This document shows, piece by piece, positions 46,310-58,600 of a DNA stretch of 64,000 bases. The stretch's first letter is position 1. Every line of letters begins with the position of its first letter. Under the pieces are notes generated by a model. That model did no database searches. It had not been told where the DNA came from and saw nothing but the letters and a program-made list of their open reading frames with translations. The stretch is from contig OW240917.1 of NCBI GenBank assembly GCA_933207985.1, forward strand, positions 112,246,542 through 112,310,541. The letters run 5' to 3'. The translations under genes were made by a program, and so were the position numbers. Source of the DNA: Pelobates cultripes. Lineage: Eukaryota > Chordata > Amphibia > Anura > Pelobatidae.

Positions 46310-47330
46310 AAAGGGCATTTAAATTGGACAAATCAGAGGTATCCTATATAAGATATAAGGAAGCCAATAATGCTTGCAAAAAGGCAATTCAAGCGGCTAA
46401 ATTAGAAAATGAGAAATTGAAAGCCAAAGAATGGAAAACCAACCCCCAAATTGTTTTCAAGTACATCAATTCTAAAAAAAAACAAAAAAATGAAAGTGTA
46501 GGTACACTGGAAACAGAGATGGGTCTGTTAGCTAATGAAGACCAGGAAAAGTTAGAAATTTTAAATAACAATTTTTCTTCAGTATATATTCATGAGTATC
46601 TTTTGGCAAAATATATGCAAATGATTGCTGAAAAAAACTTGCAGATAACTTGTAATTGAATGACTTGAGACAAGGTGCTACAGCTGTTAAAGAAAATTCA
46701 TGTAAATAAAGCTCCGGGGCCTGATGGTATTCACCCACGAGTACTTAAGGAGCTAAGTGGGGAAATAAGTGAACCTCTGTATTAAATTTTTCAAGATTCT
46801 TTTGTTTCAGGTATTGTACCGGAGGATTGGAGGAAGGCAGCTGTCATTCCAATATTTAAAAAGGATTCAAAATCCTTGCCTGGTAATTATAGACCTGTGA
46901 GCTTAACTTGTGTGACTGGGAGAATATTAAGGGCTATTAAGGCATAATATTCAGGAATTCATTGGGAAGAACTTTGTTATTAAAAATAATCAGCATGGTT
47001 TTATGAAACATAGGTCATGTCAAACTAACCTAATTGCATTCTACGAAGAAGTAAGTAGAAGTATAGATCAGGGTGTTGCAGTGGATGTGATCTACTTGGA
47101 TTTTGACAAAGTATTTGATACGGTTCTTCACAATAGGTTAGTCTTCAAACTAAAAGAAATTGGTCTAGAGGATTTTTCTTGTTCTTGGGTAGAACATTGT
47201 CTTAAGGATAGAGTACAACAAGTTGTCATTAATGGTAAATTCTCAGGATGGACAAAAGTGGTAAGTGGTGTCCCTCAGGGTTCTGTTTTGGGACCGATTA
47301 TATTTACACATTCTACATTCTACACTACTA
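46310..47330 (+). pseudogene. CR1-type LINE RT fragment
   Basis: It begins with the lysine-rich linker (YKEANNACKKAIQAAKLENEK) and continues to GPDGIHPRVLKELSG, GIVPEDWRKAAVIPIFKK and GNYRPVSLTC. The frame of 47003-47344 then gives the palm: SCQTNLIAFYEEVSRS, motif A (IYLDFDKVFDTVLHNRL) and motif B (SGVPQGSVLGPIIF). Stops occur at about 46660 and 46780 and a frameshift near 46940. Motif C is missing because the fragment ends in TG/CA-rich repeats. Confidence 0.8.
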
Positions 47331-47770
47331 CTTTCCAATGCTAACACTTCACACAAGTACACCCCTGCATTCCAACACTGCACACAGATACACCACTGCA
47401 TGTGCATTTGTCACACCTGTGTGTATCTAAGTGTTTGTGTAAGTGTGCATCTGTGTGGCAAAGCATACATCCCAGCATTGTTACGCCAACACTGCACACA
47501 AATACACTAAGGCATGTGTACCCATGTGTCTGTGTGTATCTTAGTGTGTGTACATATCTGTGTCAGTATGTGTAAGTGTATCTCTGGGCATGTATGTATG
47601 TGCCTGTGTGTATACGCCAGTCTGTTTTTGTCAGTGTGTGCATGTATCAGTGTGCTGGTGTGAATGTATATCTCTGGATATATGTCATACAGATCAGCAA
47701 TCAAACACAACATTTAAACACACCCCTGCAAACATTACATACAAACACACACACCCCTGAATTCAAACTC
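47330..47770. repeat. CA/TG-rich cryptic microsatellite
   Basis: Imperfect ACACTGCACACA- and TGTGTGTATCT-type units. A related TG-rich stretch lies before the LINE at 46195-46290, so the LINE may have inserted into one repeat tract. Overlapping ORFs on both strands are artefacts. Confidence 0.75.
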
Positions 47771-48270
47771 AAAAAGTATATAGAAACACACCTCTTCACT
47801 CAAACACCAACACTACACCCTACATGAACATACATACTCTATACAACAACATGCTTAAATCAAAATGCACAAATGCTGCTCACAATTACAGCCCTGCAAG
47901 AATGTCCTGGCATAACATCTTGGGAATTGTACAACAGATGAGGATCTATCTTTTCCCCCCTCTTGCGCAAGAGGGGAGACCCAAAACAATGTCTTGCACT
48001 AGGTTCTTCTGTACATTAGTTCTGCCACTGTGTTGGGGTGGAGGACGTGATTGCATGCCAGGAGGTGGAAGTGTGTGTGTGTGTGTGTGGGGTGGGGAAA
48101 GGGCAGGATCCATGGGGCCCAAGGTCCAATCATTGTTAAAGACGGCCCTGACAGAGCCCCTAACATTATATGCCAGAGATAATTATTGAATTCATTGAGA
48201 GATATGGAAAGAGTGGATAGAGATCTTTTAACCTGAACAAGTCTCCTAAGTCTATTGATGTTATTCTTAA

Positions 48271-48700
48271 AGGGACACTCCGGGTATCAATACAACTTTA
48301 ATGCATTTGATAGATTTTGGCAGCATTATTATGGTGCATGCTCAAATAGTTTTAGTACAGAATGCTGCACTATAAGCCTGCCTCCTTAGCTATGCTCGCT
48401 AATACAAGAAAGACATCCTTATCAAATGTATGCACACAGTTTCAGATCCAACAGCACTGAGTGAGCTGATTTTACTTTACAACCTGGTTGCAGACAGTCA
48501 GTGAAACTATAAACAGTAAGAGAGTCCTTACTCTTTGACTCCCTGGGTGTCCTCTTCTTGTAATGATGAATGATTACAAGATCATTCAGTACTGTCAGTG
48601 GCTGAGCTGTGTGTATAACGTTGATAAGAAAGTATTTTTATGAAGTGAGGGGCATGGCTAAGGAGGCAGACTCATGGTGCTTTATTCCTATTTAGTTGTA
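48271..48700. mobile_element. T2-like MITE, left end clear
   Basis: TTAA-AGGGACACTC at 48267-48280 matches the T2 end consensus. The right end is diverged and placed near 48.69 kb only approximately. No ORF. Confidence 0.4.
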
Positions 48701-48709
48701 GAAATATCA

Positions 48710-49470
48710 AATGTGAATTTGGTTAGTGTAAAACTTAAGCCTAACCAGAAACAAATCCATTTTATATGTGATCAAGGGGACTATCGGGATCAATATTAAT
48801 TGTAGGTGGTATTGGAATGTATATAGTATATAAAATGCACAGGAGTTTAAATTTATACATAAAAATGTAACCCAAGACATTCTAAAGAGAAAAGGATGAA
48901 AAATAAGGCGACTATGAAATGTTTTGTGTCTGATTATGTTTGCATAGCCTTGGGTAGTAAGCTTAAAAAACAAATCAAAAAATGCCTGCTGAACCTAACA
49001 GAAACAAATTGAAAAAAAAGCATTACTATTTTTGAAATCACAAGAGCCAGCGGCATTCCTTCTAAATTACAAGAAGTGTTACTGAGGTTTAAAATGGTTG
49101 TTGAGAATGAAAAGTAATGCAGATGAAAATCGTCTACTTTATTTTGTGATTGTACTTGTCAGCATCTTTGGGAGTTTTCTAATAGTTTTTATATATAGGA
49201 TTGTGTGTCATTTCACCAAAACTTCTAACACTGTAGGTAAGTAATAATATACGTTTCAAATGGTTTTAAATTCAGTCACATTTGCCAATATTGCACACAT
49301 AACCTGAATGCTATGTCTTGTGTGTGTGCATTAAGAGGCTATGATTTGAGACTTTGCCTATCCCCTGTCACATAATGATGCAAACTATTCAGATCCTGTT
49401 AAAGAGCTTATTTTTTATTGGAATGTATTTCATTAACAAATAATGTTAAGAATACAAAAGGCTGTTTTAT
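48710..49470. other. No gene seen
   Basis: AT-rich sequence, no recognised element. Confidence 0.5.
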
Positions 49471-49479
49471 TTCCAAGCG

Positions 49480-51087
49480 TTACTGATACCAATCACCAAA
49501 TCTGACCTAGCACCAATACAAAAAGCTTTAGGAGACTTTATCTGGCAAAACAAGAGACACAGAGTCTCTCGTAATGTTCTATACATACCTAAAGCAGAGG
49601 GCGGCCTTGGCCTATGTAACATATACTACTACTACTTAGCAGCACAGTTAGCGCAGATAGCATTTTGGCACTCCACACCAGATGAGAACATATGGATAGA
49701 TCTAGTATGCAACATTATGGGAGCTGACCTCCTTCAGTTTTATATTTGGTTACCCAGGGGACATAGAGCACTCATTTGCCATCAATGCCCCGCGATTTTG
49801 AACTGCCTCCAAGTCTGGGTCAAAATGGCACTAAAATATGAATGAAACTCCTCACCTTCACCAATGATGGCAATATTGAGAAACAGGGCCTTCCTCCCGG
49901 GAATTAAAACACACGATTAAAAAAACCATCTAATACACAGGATTAAAGAGAGCTATCCACCAGTATAAGAGCAGCCAAATTATATCACACAAGTCACTGA
50001 AGGAAAAGGCCTCATAAAAAAACACAGATTTTTTCAGATACCTCCAGATTAGGAACTTCGCCCAGCAAAAACTATTGAAAGAAGCAGCCCACAAGACACT
50101 GGCTTCGAAAAACTGTTTAAAAGAAAACCCTTCCAAGGGACTTATGACCTCTGCATATGCCCACTTGAACTCCAATAACACATACTGGGGAGAGTTGCAT
50201 TACACATCCCAATAGGAGTCTGACTTTGGTGAGGTTCTGGAAGGCACAGAGTGGAGAGACATTTGGAAGCAAACAAAACCACTTCAGTCTGTGTCACCCA
50301 ACTAGAGCAGGTGTACAAGACCATGCTCAGATGGTATACCACCTTGTGAAGTTATACCACCTTGTGCAAAACCCCGGATGATCGGTGTTGGAGGGGATGC
50401 AGACGGAGAGGGACATATGCACACATGTGGTGGGAATGCCCTAGAGCACAGTCATTTGGGGTGAAGTGGACGACTTACTAGACAAAATCTTCCAGAGACT
50501 GGTTAAATGAGACCTGTGGGTATTCCTACTGTCCAGACCATTAGAGGACTGGCCAAGATGGAAACAGAAACTGCCCCACATAATTACCTTAGCTGCCAGA
50601 CGAACAATGGCACAGGTATGGCTAAAACCCGACACCCCCTATATTGACGCAGTAATCCATAAGATTAAGGACACATGACTTATGGACAACCATACAGTGC
50701 AAATTAGGGGTACAATGAAATCATACAAAAAAACCTGGATGGCCAGAGACTAGGGGGACTAGGGAAACGGGAGCTGGGAGGGGGGAAAACATAAACCCCT
50801 ACACCCAGTAACAAGAATCCCGATCCTGACCCTCTGGCACAGCAGGACAGAAGGCTGGATGCCATCCCCTACCAAGCTACACATAGGGCACAACACCTAT
50901 ATAATACTACTGAACCCTAACCAATGGCATAAGCAATCAAACCCCATACCCCAAACATCTTTCTTCATTTCAATATTCTGTTTATTCTCTTTCTTTCTTA
51001 TTCCTCTATATAAAAAAGCTGCAAATGTGTTACCGAATTGAAATGTTCCCTTTGTTCTTTCATTTACTAAAATAAATAAAAAAAAAC
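49480..51087 (+). pseudogene. Tx1/L1-type LINE ORF2 C-terminal half
   Basis: Translation of 49.48-49.83 kb gives an almost continuous frame: LPLPITKSDLAPIQKALGDF, IWQNKRHRVSRNVLYIPKAE, GGLGLCNIYYYYLAAQLAQIAFWHS. This is a well-conserved block after RT in Tx1/L1 ORF2. Stops and frameshifts follow. The C-terminal Cys/Trp block CWRGCRRRGTYAHMWWECP is near 50375-50435. The 3' UTR ends in an A-rich tail at 51062-51087, with AATAAATAAA. It is a 5'-truncated dead copy. Confidence 0.75.
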
Positions 51088-51702
51088 TTTGTCATCAAAA
51101 TGTATGAAGCCTACAAAACGATGAAGAGTACTCACCCGGCATCTATAATAAGACAAAAACAAAAAAACTACTTTTAGCACTGTTCTGTATAAAAAAAAAG
51201 ACGTATAACAAATGCATGTATTCCGTATTGTTGAAATTTCAAATGCGATAACGGCAAACCAAAAAGAAAGAATAAAAAAAAAAGAATGCAAAAGACAGCA
51301 GTACATATTATATTGTTCTCCAGAACACAAAACTGCAATCAGACGTGTTGCAAGTTTTTAAATTTAAAAAGATGCCATTTTGCTTTACAGACAGGGTACT
51401 TGGTATAATATAAATAAAATAGAAAAGGACAAAATGGTACTATGAATTCTAAGAACTGGTGCAGCTAAAAATTACCCAAGCGTAGTGTCACCTAACTTAC
51501 AGACGTGATAAAATAGGAGAGGGGGTGATTTGCGCACACAAAGAAGAATACATTTTTTTACCTTGCACAAAATATATCCCAGGTAACCACACAACAAATT
51601 GTTCTTTATAACCTATATATAAATAAATAAAACACACATAGTGTAACCTGTATACAAGATAATAAAGTGAGAGAAATATTTCTTCAAACTCACAATTTCC
51701 AG

Positions 51703-52425
51703 AGCTTTTTTAAAGTTAGCTCTAAACTTATAATGCTCATCATCTAATTCTTGAGATATGTAGTGAAAATACGTCAAATATGCCCACAGAATCTTGGAAC
51801 TGGTAAAGTTGCAGCAAACTCCAAAGTCCACGGAAGGTAAGTATAAAAAGTATTTTCACAAGAAGTTCAAAATAAAAAATGTGTATATATATACAAACAA
51901 AATATAAGAATAGCACAACACATCACATCAAGGAGTAACAAGAAACAAAGTGTATAATTGCAAACATATGTATACACATTCCCACCCACTTCCATTTACG
52001 GTCATAGCCGGAAGTGTCACGCCAAACAAAATATGGCCGCACCTTCGGCTATGAACACATCCCTCTTAGCCTCCCCAACATGTCCGATACACTTCTCCAT
52101 TTCCTATACGGAGTTTTGATCCGTCCGGTTCAGTTTCTCCAAGAACGGCACATCCTGCAGTTTCGGCTTGCTAAGTCCCGATACGTCACTTCCTGTGACG
52201 TGTATGTTATGATTTCATGTTGATCACGTGATTTTCGGAACTCGTTTGCGGCACATGAAACGTCCATTACAAATAGGGCAAAATGCACTCAGTTCATATC
52301 ATTTAAGTATCCAAATTACAGGAAAAGGAAACAACAAAAATAAAATATATTGTTACACATCTTTTGTCATAGAATTTTATATTTCATCTATATAAAGTAT
52401 TAACATAAAGTGAATTTCATTTTTT
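51703..52425. repeat. Left inverted arm of a Penelope-type structure
   Basis: This ~720-bp sequence is the reverse complement of 53504-54281 with scattered differences (for example CGGAAGTGTCACGCCAAACA against the right arm). It lacks about 70 bp that contain the ribozyme-like motif in the other arm. Confidence 0.85.
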
Positions 52426-52559
52426 TTAAAATACTATTCAATCAATGTATGTATATTTAAAGGGGAAAGCATAAAAGGAGGAAAGTGGAAAGGGGTGAAT
52501 CCAAATTCTAATGAATTGTAACATGGAGTTTAAAAAGACTTCTTAGCTAACCTTATCAA

Positions 52560-53500
52560 CATATCTAAAGTAGTAAGAAATAAAATGAAGAAATATAGTT
52601 AAAAACTGAATCATGATAAATAGCAATAGAGGATAAAAAACTTTCATAAAATACTATTAATTTAAAAATCGATATTGAGACCCAAGGGTGATAAAGTAGC
52701 ATCTCAAAGATCCACTTTACCTCTTGGGTACTCAATCTTTTTGTAAGATCTCCTCCTCTCCAATGAGGCTCAGTTTTCTCTATAGCGCAAAAATGTAAAA
52801 ATGTTGGATCTGACTCATGTTTGTCCAAAATTTTTTTCTATACGCTATGATTTATGAATTCTTTTTTAATATTTCTAACATGTTCCCTTATTAGGACTTT
52901 CAAAGGTCTTGATGTCTTGCCTACATACTGGAGGCCACATGTACAATTCAATAAATATATAACGTTATTTGAATGACGTGATCATAGATCTAATTTTAAA
53001 TCATTTTTTAGTATTAAAAGAGTTAAACGTAATTATATTTTTTTCTTTTATATTTGTTTTCTTACATACGTTACACATCCCACAATGGTAAAAACCTTGT
53101 TGTTTCTTCGACCAATTTGTTAGGAAATTACTTTTATCTTGACATGTTTTTTTCTAAAAAAAAATACTGGTTAAAATTTGTTTACATTTTTTTGCACCTC
53201 TAAAAATAAATTTGAGCTTAGGACCTAGAAATCCCTGTATCTTCGTCCTGAGTTAAAATATCCCAATTTTTATTTATAATTGTTTTAATAGCACCTATGT
53301 TGCTAGAGTAATTAAAGATAAGAGGAATCTGTTTCTTTTCATTATCTGTCGGCAAGTTTTCTTTCTTTTTATATTTTAACAGAGGAGATCTTTTCAAAGA
53401 TGACACCTCCTGGATTTGGGTGTCTAAGTCTTTCTTTTGATATCTCTTTTGTATGAATTGTTTCTTTAAAAATTCAGCCTGGTCAAAGAAATCTTGTAAA
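52560..53500 (-). pseudogene. Penelope-like element fragment: linker, zinc finger, GIY-YIG
   Basis: On the minus strand the order is a charged linker (FLKKQFIQKRYQKKDLD, IPLIFNYSSNIGAIKTIINKNWDIL), a Cys-rich block (GFYHCGMCNVCKK), then a GIY-YIG domain in pieces (YMWPPVCR frame-shifted, NIKKEFI) and the C-terminal block IEKTEPHWRGGDLTKRLSTQEVKWIFEML. Several stops and frameshifts exist. The RT is absent. The fragment sits exactly between two long inverted arms, like a coding remnant between inverted pseudo-LTRs. Confidence 0.75.
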
Positions 53501-53503
53501 AAT

Positions 53504-54281
53504 GAAATTCACTTTATGTTAATACTTTATATAGATGAAATATAAAATTCTATGACAAAAGATGTATAACTATATCTTTTATTTTTGTTGTCTCCTTTTC
53601 CTGTAATTTGGATACTTAAACGATATGAACTGAGGGCATTTTGCCCTATTTGTAATGGATGTTTCGTGTGCCGCAAACGAGTTCCGAAAATCATGTGATC
53701 GACATGAAATCATAACATACATGTCAGAAGAAGTGACGTATCGGGACTTAGCAAGCCGAAACCGCAGGATGTGACATTCTTGGAGAAACTGAACCGGATG
53801 GATCAAAACTCCGTATAGGAAGTTTGGACATATGTATCGGACATGTTGGGGAGGCTAAGAGGGATGTGTTCATAGCCGAAGGTGTGGTCATATTTTGTTT
53901 GGCATGACACTTCCGGCTATGACCATAAATGGAAGTGGGTGGGAATGTGTATGCATATGTTTGCAATTATACCATTTGTTTCTTGTTACTCCTTGATATA
54001 TAGGGGCATTCAGGCTCATTTTCAAGTTAGATGCACTTGAGAAAGACCTACTTAAAGGTTGAAACGCGTTGTGCTATTCTTATATTTTATTTGTATATAT
54101 ATTTTTATTTTGAACTTCTTGTGAAAATAAATACTTTTTATACTTACCTTCCGTGGACTTTGGAGTTTGCTGCAACTTTACCAGTTCCAAGTTCCTGTGG
54201 GCATATTTGACATATTTTCACTACATATATCAAGGATGAGATGATGAGCATTATAAGTTTAGAGCTAACTTTAAAAAAGGT
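53504..54281. repeat. Right inverted arm with ribozyme-like motif
   Basis: Reverse complement of 51703-52425, plus an extra ~70-bp segment (about 53998-54067). With the fragment between, the whole makes a 2.6-kb inverted structure. Confidence 0.85.
54033..54074 (+). ncRNA. Hammerhead-like motif with altered core
   Basis: Stem I GCAC/GTGC (54033-54036 and 54071-54074), stem II GACCT/AGGTT (54045-54060), GAAA (54061-54064) and the palindrome ACGCGT (54064-54069) are all present. The seven-base core reads TTGAGAA instead of CTGATGA, so catalysis is unlikely in the textbook mechanism. The stem I bases differ from those at 33132 yet still pair. Confidence 0.45.
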
Positions 54282-54780
54282 AAAGATTCGAAGTTTACTA
54301 GGAGTGTCAAAGGAAAGAGACTCCAAACTGATTTTAGTGAGAGCAGAATATAGAGAAATATTTAATCATTAATAAGTTCCCAAAATAGCACTTAGTAACA
54401 ATCCATAAAGTGTATCCATAAGAATACTGATAAACAGGAGTGCTGCAAAAAATTAAAAAGCACAAATACTTTATTAAGTTACAAAAAACAAAGCAGCACT
54501 ATGCCTAAATATAACCAAAGGTATCTTAATGGGTAAATCTACAAATGAGCTACGAGGGGGGTACACTAGCAGTAGAAATAAAGGAATGAACTGCAGTGTA
54601 AAAAATCAAAAAAAGGGGTCAACCAAAAAATATATATATATATTGCCTAGATAGTAGCTATAATGATAGAAATTGGCTAGAGACCCTATTGTATCAGTAG
54701 GAAATAGCTACAAAAGTTGTCAAAACTATCCAATAGCATATGGCTAAAAAATCCTGCTTGCTGCAAGGGATAAACTGCAG
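54282..54780. other. No gene; flank of the DIRS insertion
   Basis: AT-rich with a short AT repeat at about 54638. Nothing recognisable. Confidence 0.5.
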
Positions 54781-54971
54781 ATTTTATTAAAGACACGGAG
54801 GCTCATATTATGCATAACTCTTTCTTTATTTCCTCAGCAGCAAAGATAGAGGAATATAAATATTGTCAAAAATGAAAGAAAAAACTGTATAGATACACAG
54901 GCAACCAATCACATAACAGAGGAAGTGACTATAAAAGGCCTGTCTCTCCCACAATCCCCCTCTTTCTTTGC
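54781..54971 (+). repeat. DIRS left inverted terminal repeat
   Basis: Starts ATTTTATTAAAGACACGG and continues with AGGCTCATATTATGC. The portion ACTATAAAAGGCCTG near 54930 contains a TATA-like box that could drive transcription into the element. Confidence 0.9.
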
Positions 54972-55613
54972 TGCTTCCTCAGACAGCTAAGTACTTTGCT
55001 TGGTCCATTGTATTTATTTGCTGTATTTTCTATTTGCATGGTGATGTTGTACTGTTATGGTACTTTTCTAATGTTTGTTTGGGTTTACATTCTGTTTGCT
55101 ACCCTTGTTTATTAGGCGTTTTTCTCTCTCTGCCTTTCCTTGTATAGCTGCTTCTGCAGCTCCTATTCTATCCCCTGCGCTGGTGCCCCCCGCCCACCCC
55201 TCCCTCTCTCCGCCCGCCGCGACCGCTTACGGCCGGCGGGCGCCTTCTGTCCCAGGTCGGCTGTCAGCCGCGGCTCTCTCTGGTACTGCAGCGGCTGTCA
55301 GCGTGTTTTTCCGGCTCGCTCGCGGCTGTCCGCGCGGGGAGGGGTGCGCGCCCCTTCCCCCGCCGGGTTGCAGACCACGAGCGCTCCCTACACGTGCGGC
55401 GGCCATCTTGGGGGCGGTCCTTATCCCCGGTCGCTCCACTCTGATGCCGTGCGCTCTGCCTTGCTCCTGGGTCCCTGGGGTGCACCAGTGCTCAGGTTTT
55501 CTCCTTCCTACCTTCTCTGCAGGGTTAATCAACCCTTTAGTTTCTGTGTTTATTTTCTGTTTAGTTTTATAAGCTATTTTGTTGGGTTTTTCCCCTGATA
55601 AATTATTTTCACT
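54972..55613 (+). promoter_or_regulatory. DIRS 5' leader, CpG-rich
   Basis: The leader turns strongly GC- and CpG-rich at about 55170-55470 (GCCCGCCGCGACC, CGGCCGGCGGGCGCC). Overlapping frames on both strands here reflect composition. A role as promoter or RNA leader is inferred. Confidence 0.4.
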
Positions 55614-58600
55614 ATGCAGGAGAGAGAGGATGGGCCTGAGGGCCTCCCCACTGATTTTAACCCAGATAATCCTGTGGGGGCTACTGCTTCCCAGGAATTC
55701 CAAGCCCTGCTGGATGCCACTATGGCCTCTTCCCTGCAGAAGGCTTTTGCTTCAGCCATGGGGGCTGTATCATCCTCATTTTCTCAATCACTTCACTCTC
55801 TCCTGCTGCCTTCCATGGCGACTCCCGCCCTCCTGGGCATGGGACTGCCCTCTCCTACCCCGACTGTGCCGGGGGCCCGTAAGGCTAAGGAGAAGTCCAA
55901 ACACGTCGACTCCCACTCCTCGATGCAAGTTCTACCTGCCATGATTGACACGCTTGAGGCGGTCACAGACAGCGCGCCTCCCACGCGCAAAAGAGCCCCT
56001 GGCCGGGCTAAAAAGGCTAGGTTGTGGAAACGGGCTAAAGCCCTGGATGATGGGTCGGATTCCGACCGGAGTGTGGAGGATGACTCAGACGTTCTGGAGT
56101 ATGACTCCTTTGATGAGGGTGAGTCGGGTGAGGACTTGCCGCTTACGGGTGTTACCCCTTCTGGGGCACCCGCCACTGCCCGTAGTCAATCGATAAACCC
56201 CACTGGGGATACCAAGGCACTCGTTGACCCTCAGGGCAACCCCTTATTTGACCCTGACGATCTTCGTCACCCTAGGTCCGCGGAGTGGGTTCCCCCGGAC
56301 CATATCGCCCAGTATGTGGCACGGCGCATGCACACCCCCCTTTCCAAGGAGGGTCGAAATAAGTTGCGGGCGGAATGCCCCAGGCCCTCTCTGCCAGGTG
56401 CAGCCTGCAAAACCCCTGACATTGACCCCCAGATTGCTCAATTCATGAACAAGTCGGGCTGGAAGCCCAAGAAGGGCTTGGACTATTCGCTCAAGGGGTG
56501 CCAGGACAAGCTCTTGGACACCCTGGGCCCTTTATCCAAGTTATACGAGCTCCTGGACGGCGCTCGGGCAGGTACTTCCATGCTTGATGTGGATGTTGCC
56601 ATAGGATGGGTCCAGAGAGCTATCTGTCTTTTGGGGAACGCAAACACTGCCATGTCCTCAGAGAGGCGTAAGGCAATTCTCCTCAAGCTCGATCCAAAAT
56701 TGGCTGCCATGACTGTGGCGGAGCCTGGTCCTTCCGAGGAGGGGATGCTGTTCGGTGCCTCCTTTGTGAAGGACTTGGGGTCGTATGTTAAGACCTTTAC
56801 GGCCATCGACAAGGCGCAGGCAAATATGAAACGCATGTTCACGCCCAAGGTTTTCGGAGGTGCCGGACGTAGCAGGAACCGTCCACCCGGCCGTGGCTTC
56901 CGTGGCTCCTCACGTGCCCAAAGAGGTTCCTTCTTTCCATCCCGGGGATTCCAGGATCCGAGGACACCTCCTTTCTTTCCAGCCAGAGGGAGGCCTTGGG
57001 GCTCCAGATACCCCCGCGGTGCCACTTCGGGAAGACGCCCGTATGGTAAGTACCCCTTCTTCCCATATTACTCGGGTGCGGGTAGCGGGCAGGCTGGCTC
57101 TATTCCACCGAGAGTGGGCAAGTATTACTTCGGACGCTTGGGTTCTACAGTGTGTAAAGGGCTATCGCCTGGAGTTTGTTTCTCCCCCTGTCCAATTTCA
57201 TGTCCCCAGAGAATTGTCTCTCCCGCTAGACCAAGACGAGATGATCTCGGCGGAGGTCGAGGAGATGCTGTCGAAAGGTGCTATAGAAGAGTTGCCGTTC
57301 GCCGCTCAAGGCTTTACGAGCAACCTCTTCCTAGTCCCCAAGAAAGGGGGCGGTGTCCGCCCGGTGATAAATCTCCGGCCCCTCAACGTGTTCCTCCGAT
57401 ACCAGCACTTTCAGATGGAGGGTATACACTGCCTCAGGGACCTCCTCCGTCAGTCAGACTGGCTGGCCAAGTTGGATCTGAAGGACGCGTATTTCACGGT
57501 CCCGATAGCGATGGAGTACAGGGATTACCTACACTTCACCTGGCATGGGAGACGCTGGCGCTTTACCTGTCTGCCTTTCGGCCTTTCCTCGGCGCCATGG
57601 TGCTTCACCAAGATCATGAAGCCTCCAATGGAGTTCCTCCGTACCCGAGGGGTGCGTTTAATCATTTACCTGGACGACATCTTAATCATGTCCCAGTCCA
57701 GAGACCAGCTTCTCATACATTTGGGATGGACGATCGATCTTCTGCAAAACCTGGGGTTCTTGATCAACTGGGACAAATCGATCCTGGACCCCTCACATTA
57801 GATGGAGTTCATGGGTTTCCAGGTGGACTCCATCCGTCAATTCCTATACTTGCCGGATTCGAAGATCAGAGCCATCCGAAAGGAGCTTCGGGGGGCCCTG
57901 CGTGTACAAGATCTATCCATCAGGCAATTGGCACGCATTATCGGCCTCCTTGCGGCCTCCATTCAGGCGATATTCCCGGGCCCGCTCCATTATCGTGCCC
58001 TCCAAAGGCTCAAAGGTTCTCACCTCCGTTCGGGTCATTCCTACGAATCCCGCATACAGCTGGACGTGGAGTCCAGAGACGAACTGGTGTGGTTGTTGGC
58101 CCACATGGAGGCCTGGAACGGGAGGGCCATCTTCGGTTCCATTCCGGACGTGGTAATAGAGTCAGATGCCAGCTTACACGGCTGGGGGGCGCGTTGTGGC
58201 AACGTTTCCATAGGAGGCAGATGGTCCGAAACGGAGAAATCCCTGCACATCAATTGCCTCGAGCTCCTGGCAGGGGCATTCGCTATTCGCAGCCTTACCC
58301 CAGGACGGGCGAACTGCTGCGTTCTTCTCAAGATGGACAACGTGTCGGCTGTACGTTATATCAACCACCTTGGGGGCACCAAGTCCAGGATGTTGGCTCT
58401 GCTAGCGAAAGATTTTTGGCAATTTTGCCTTTCCAACAATGTGTCCGTGACGGCGGAACACATTCCGGGGCTGGACAATTCGGACGCGGATTGGAATTCC
58501 AGACATTTGAGAGACTCGGGAGACTGGCATTTGCACGTTTCGGTATTCCAAGGCCTGGACAGACTATGGGGACGGTTCAGGATGGATCTGTTCGCATCCC

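Larger units (their letters stand above)
45712..48150. mobile_element. hAT-like non-autonomous element
   Basis: Ends are CAGGGCCGTCTTTAA (45712-45726) and its exact complement (48136-48150). The flanking 8-mers ATGGAGCC and ACAGAGCC agree at six positions, consistent with a worn 8-bp target duplication. The CAGGG start is typical of hAT termini. Inside are a palindromic MITE, a CR1 fragment and TG-rich repeats; no transposase is seen. Confidence 0.6.

Noticed and set aside
47248..48189. Cysteine/histidine-rich small proteins
   Set aside because: They arise from CA/TG repeats read in different frames.
55075..55703. Several overlapping frames in the DIRS leader
   Set aside because: CpG-rich sequence has few stops on any strand; no recognisable protein, and the gag ATG lies downstream.
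56483..57066. Minus-strand frames opposite gag
   Set aside because: Shadows of the GC-rich coding strand, with no domain.
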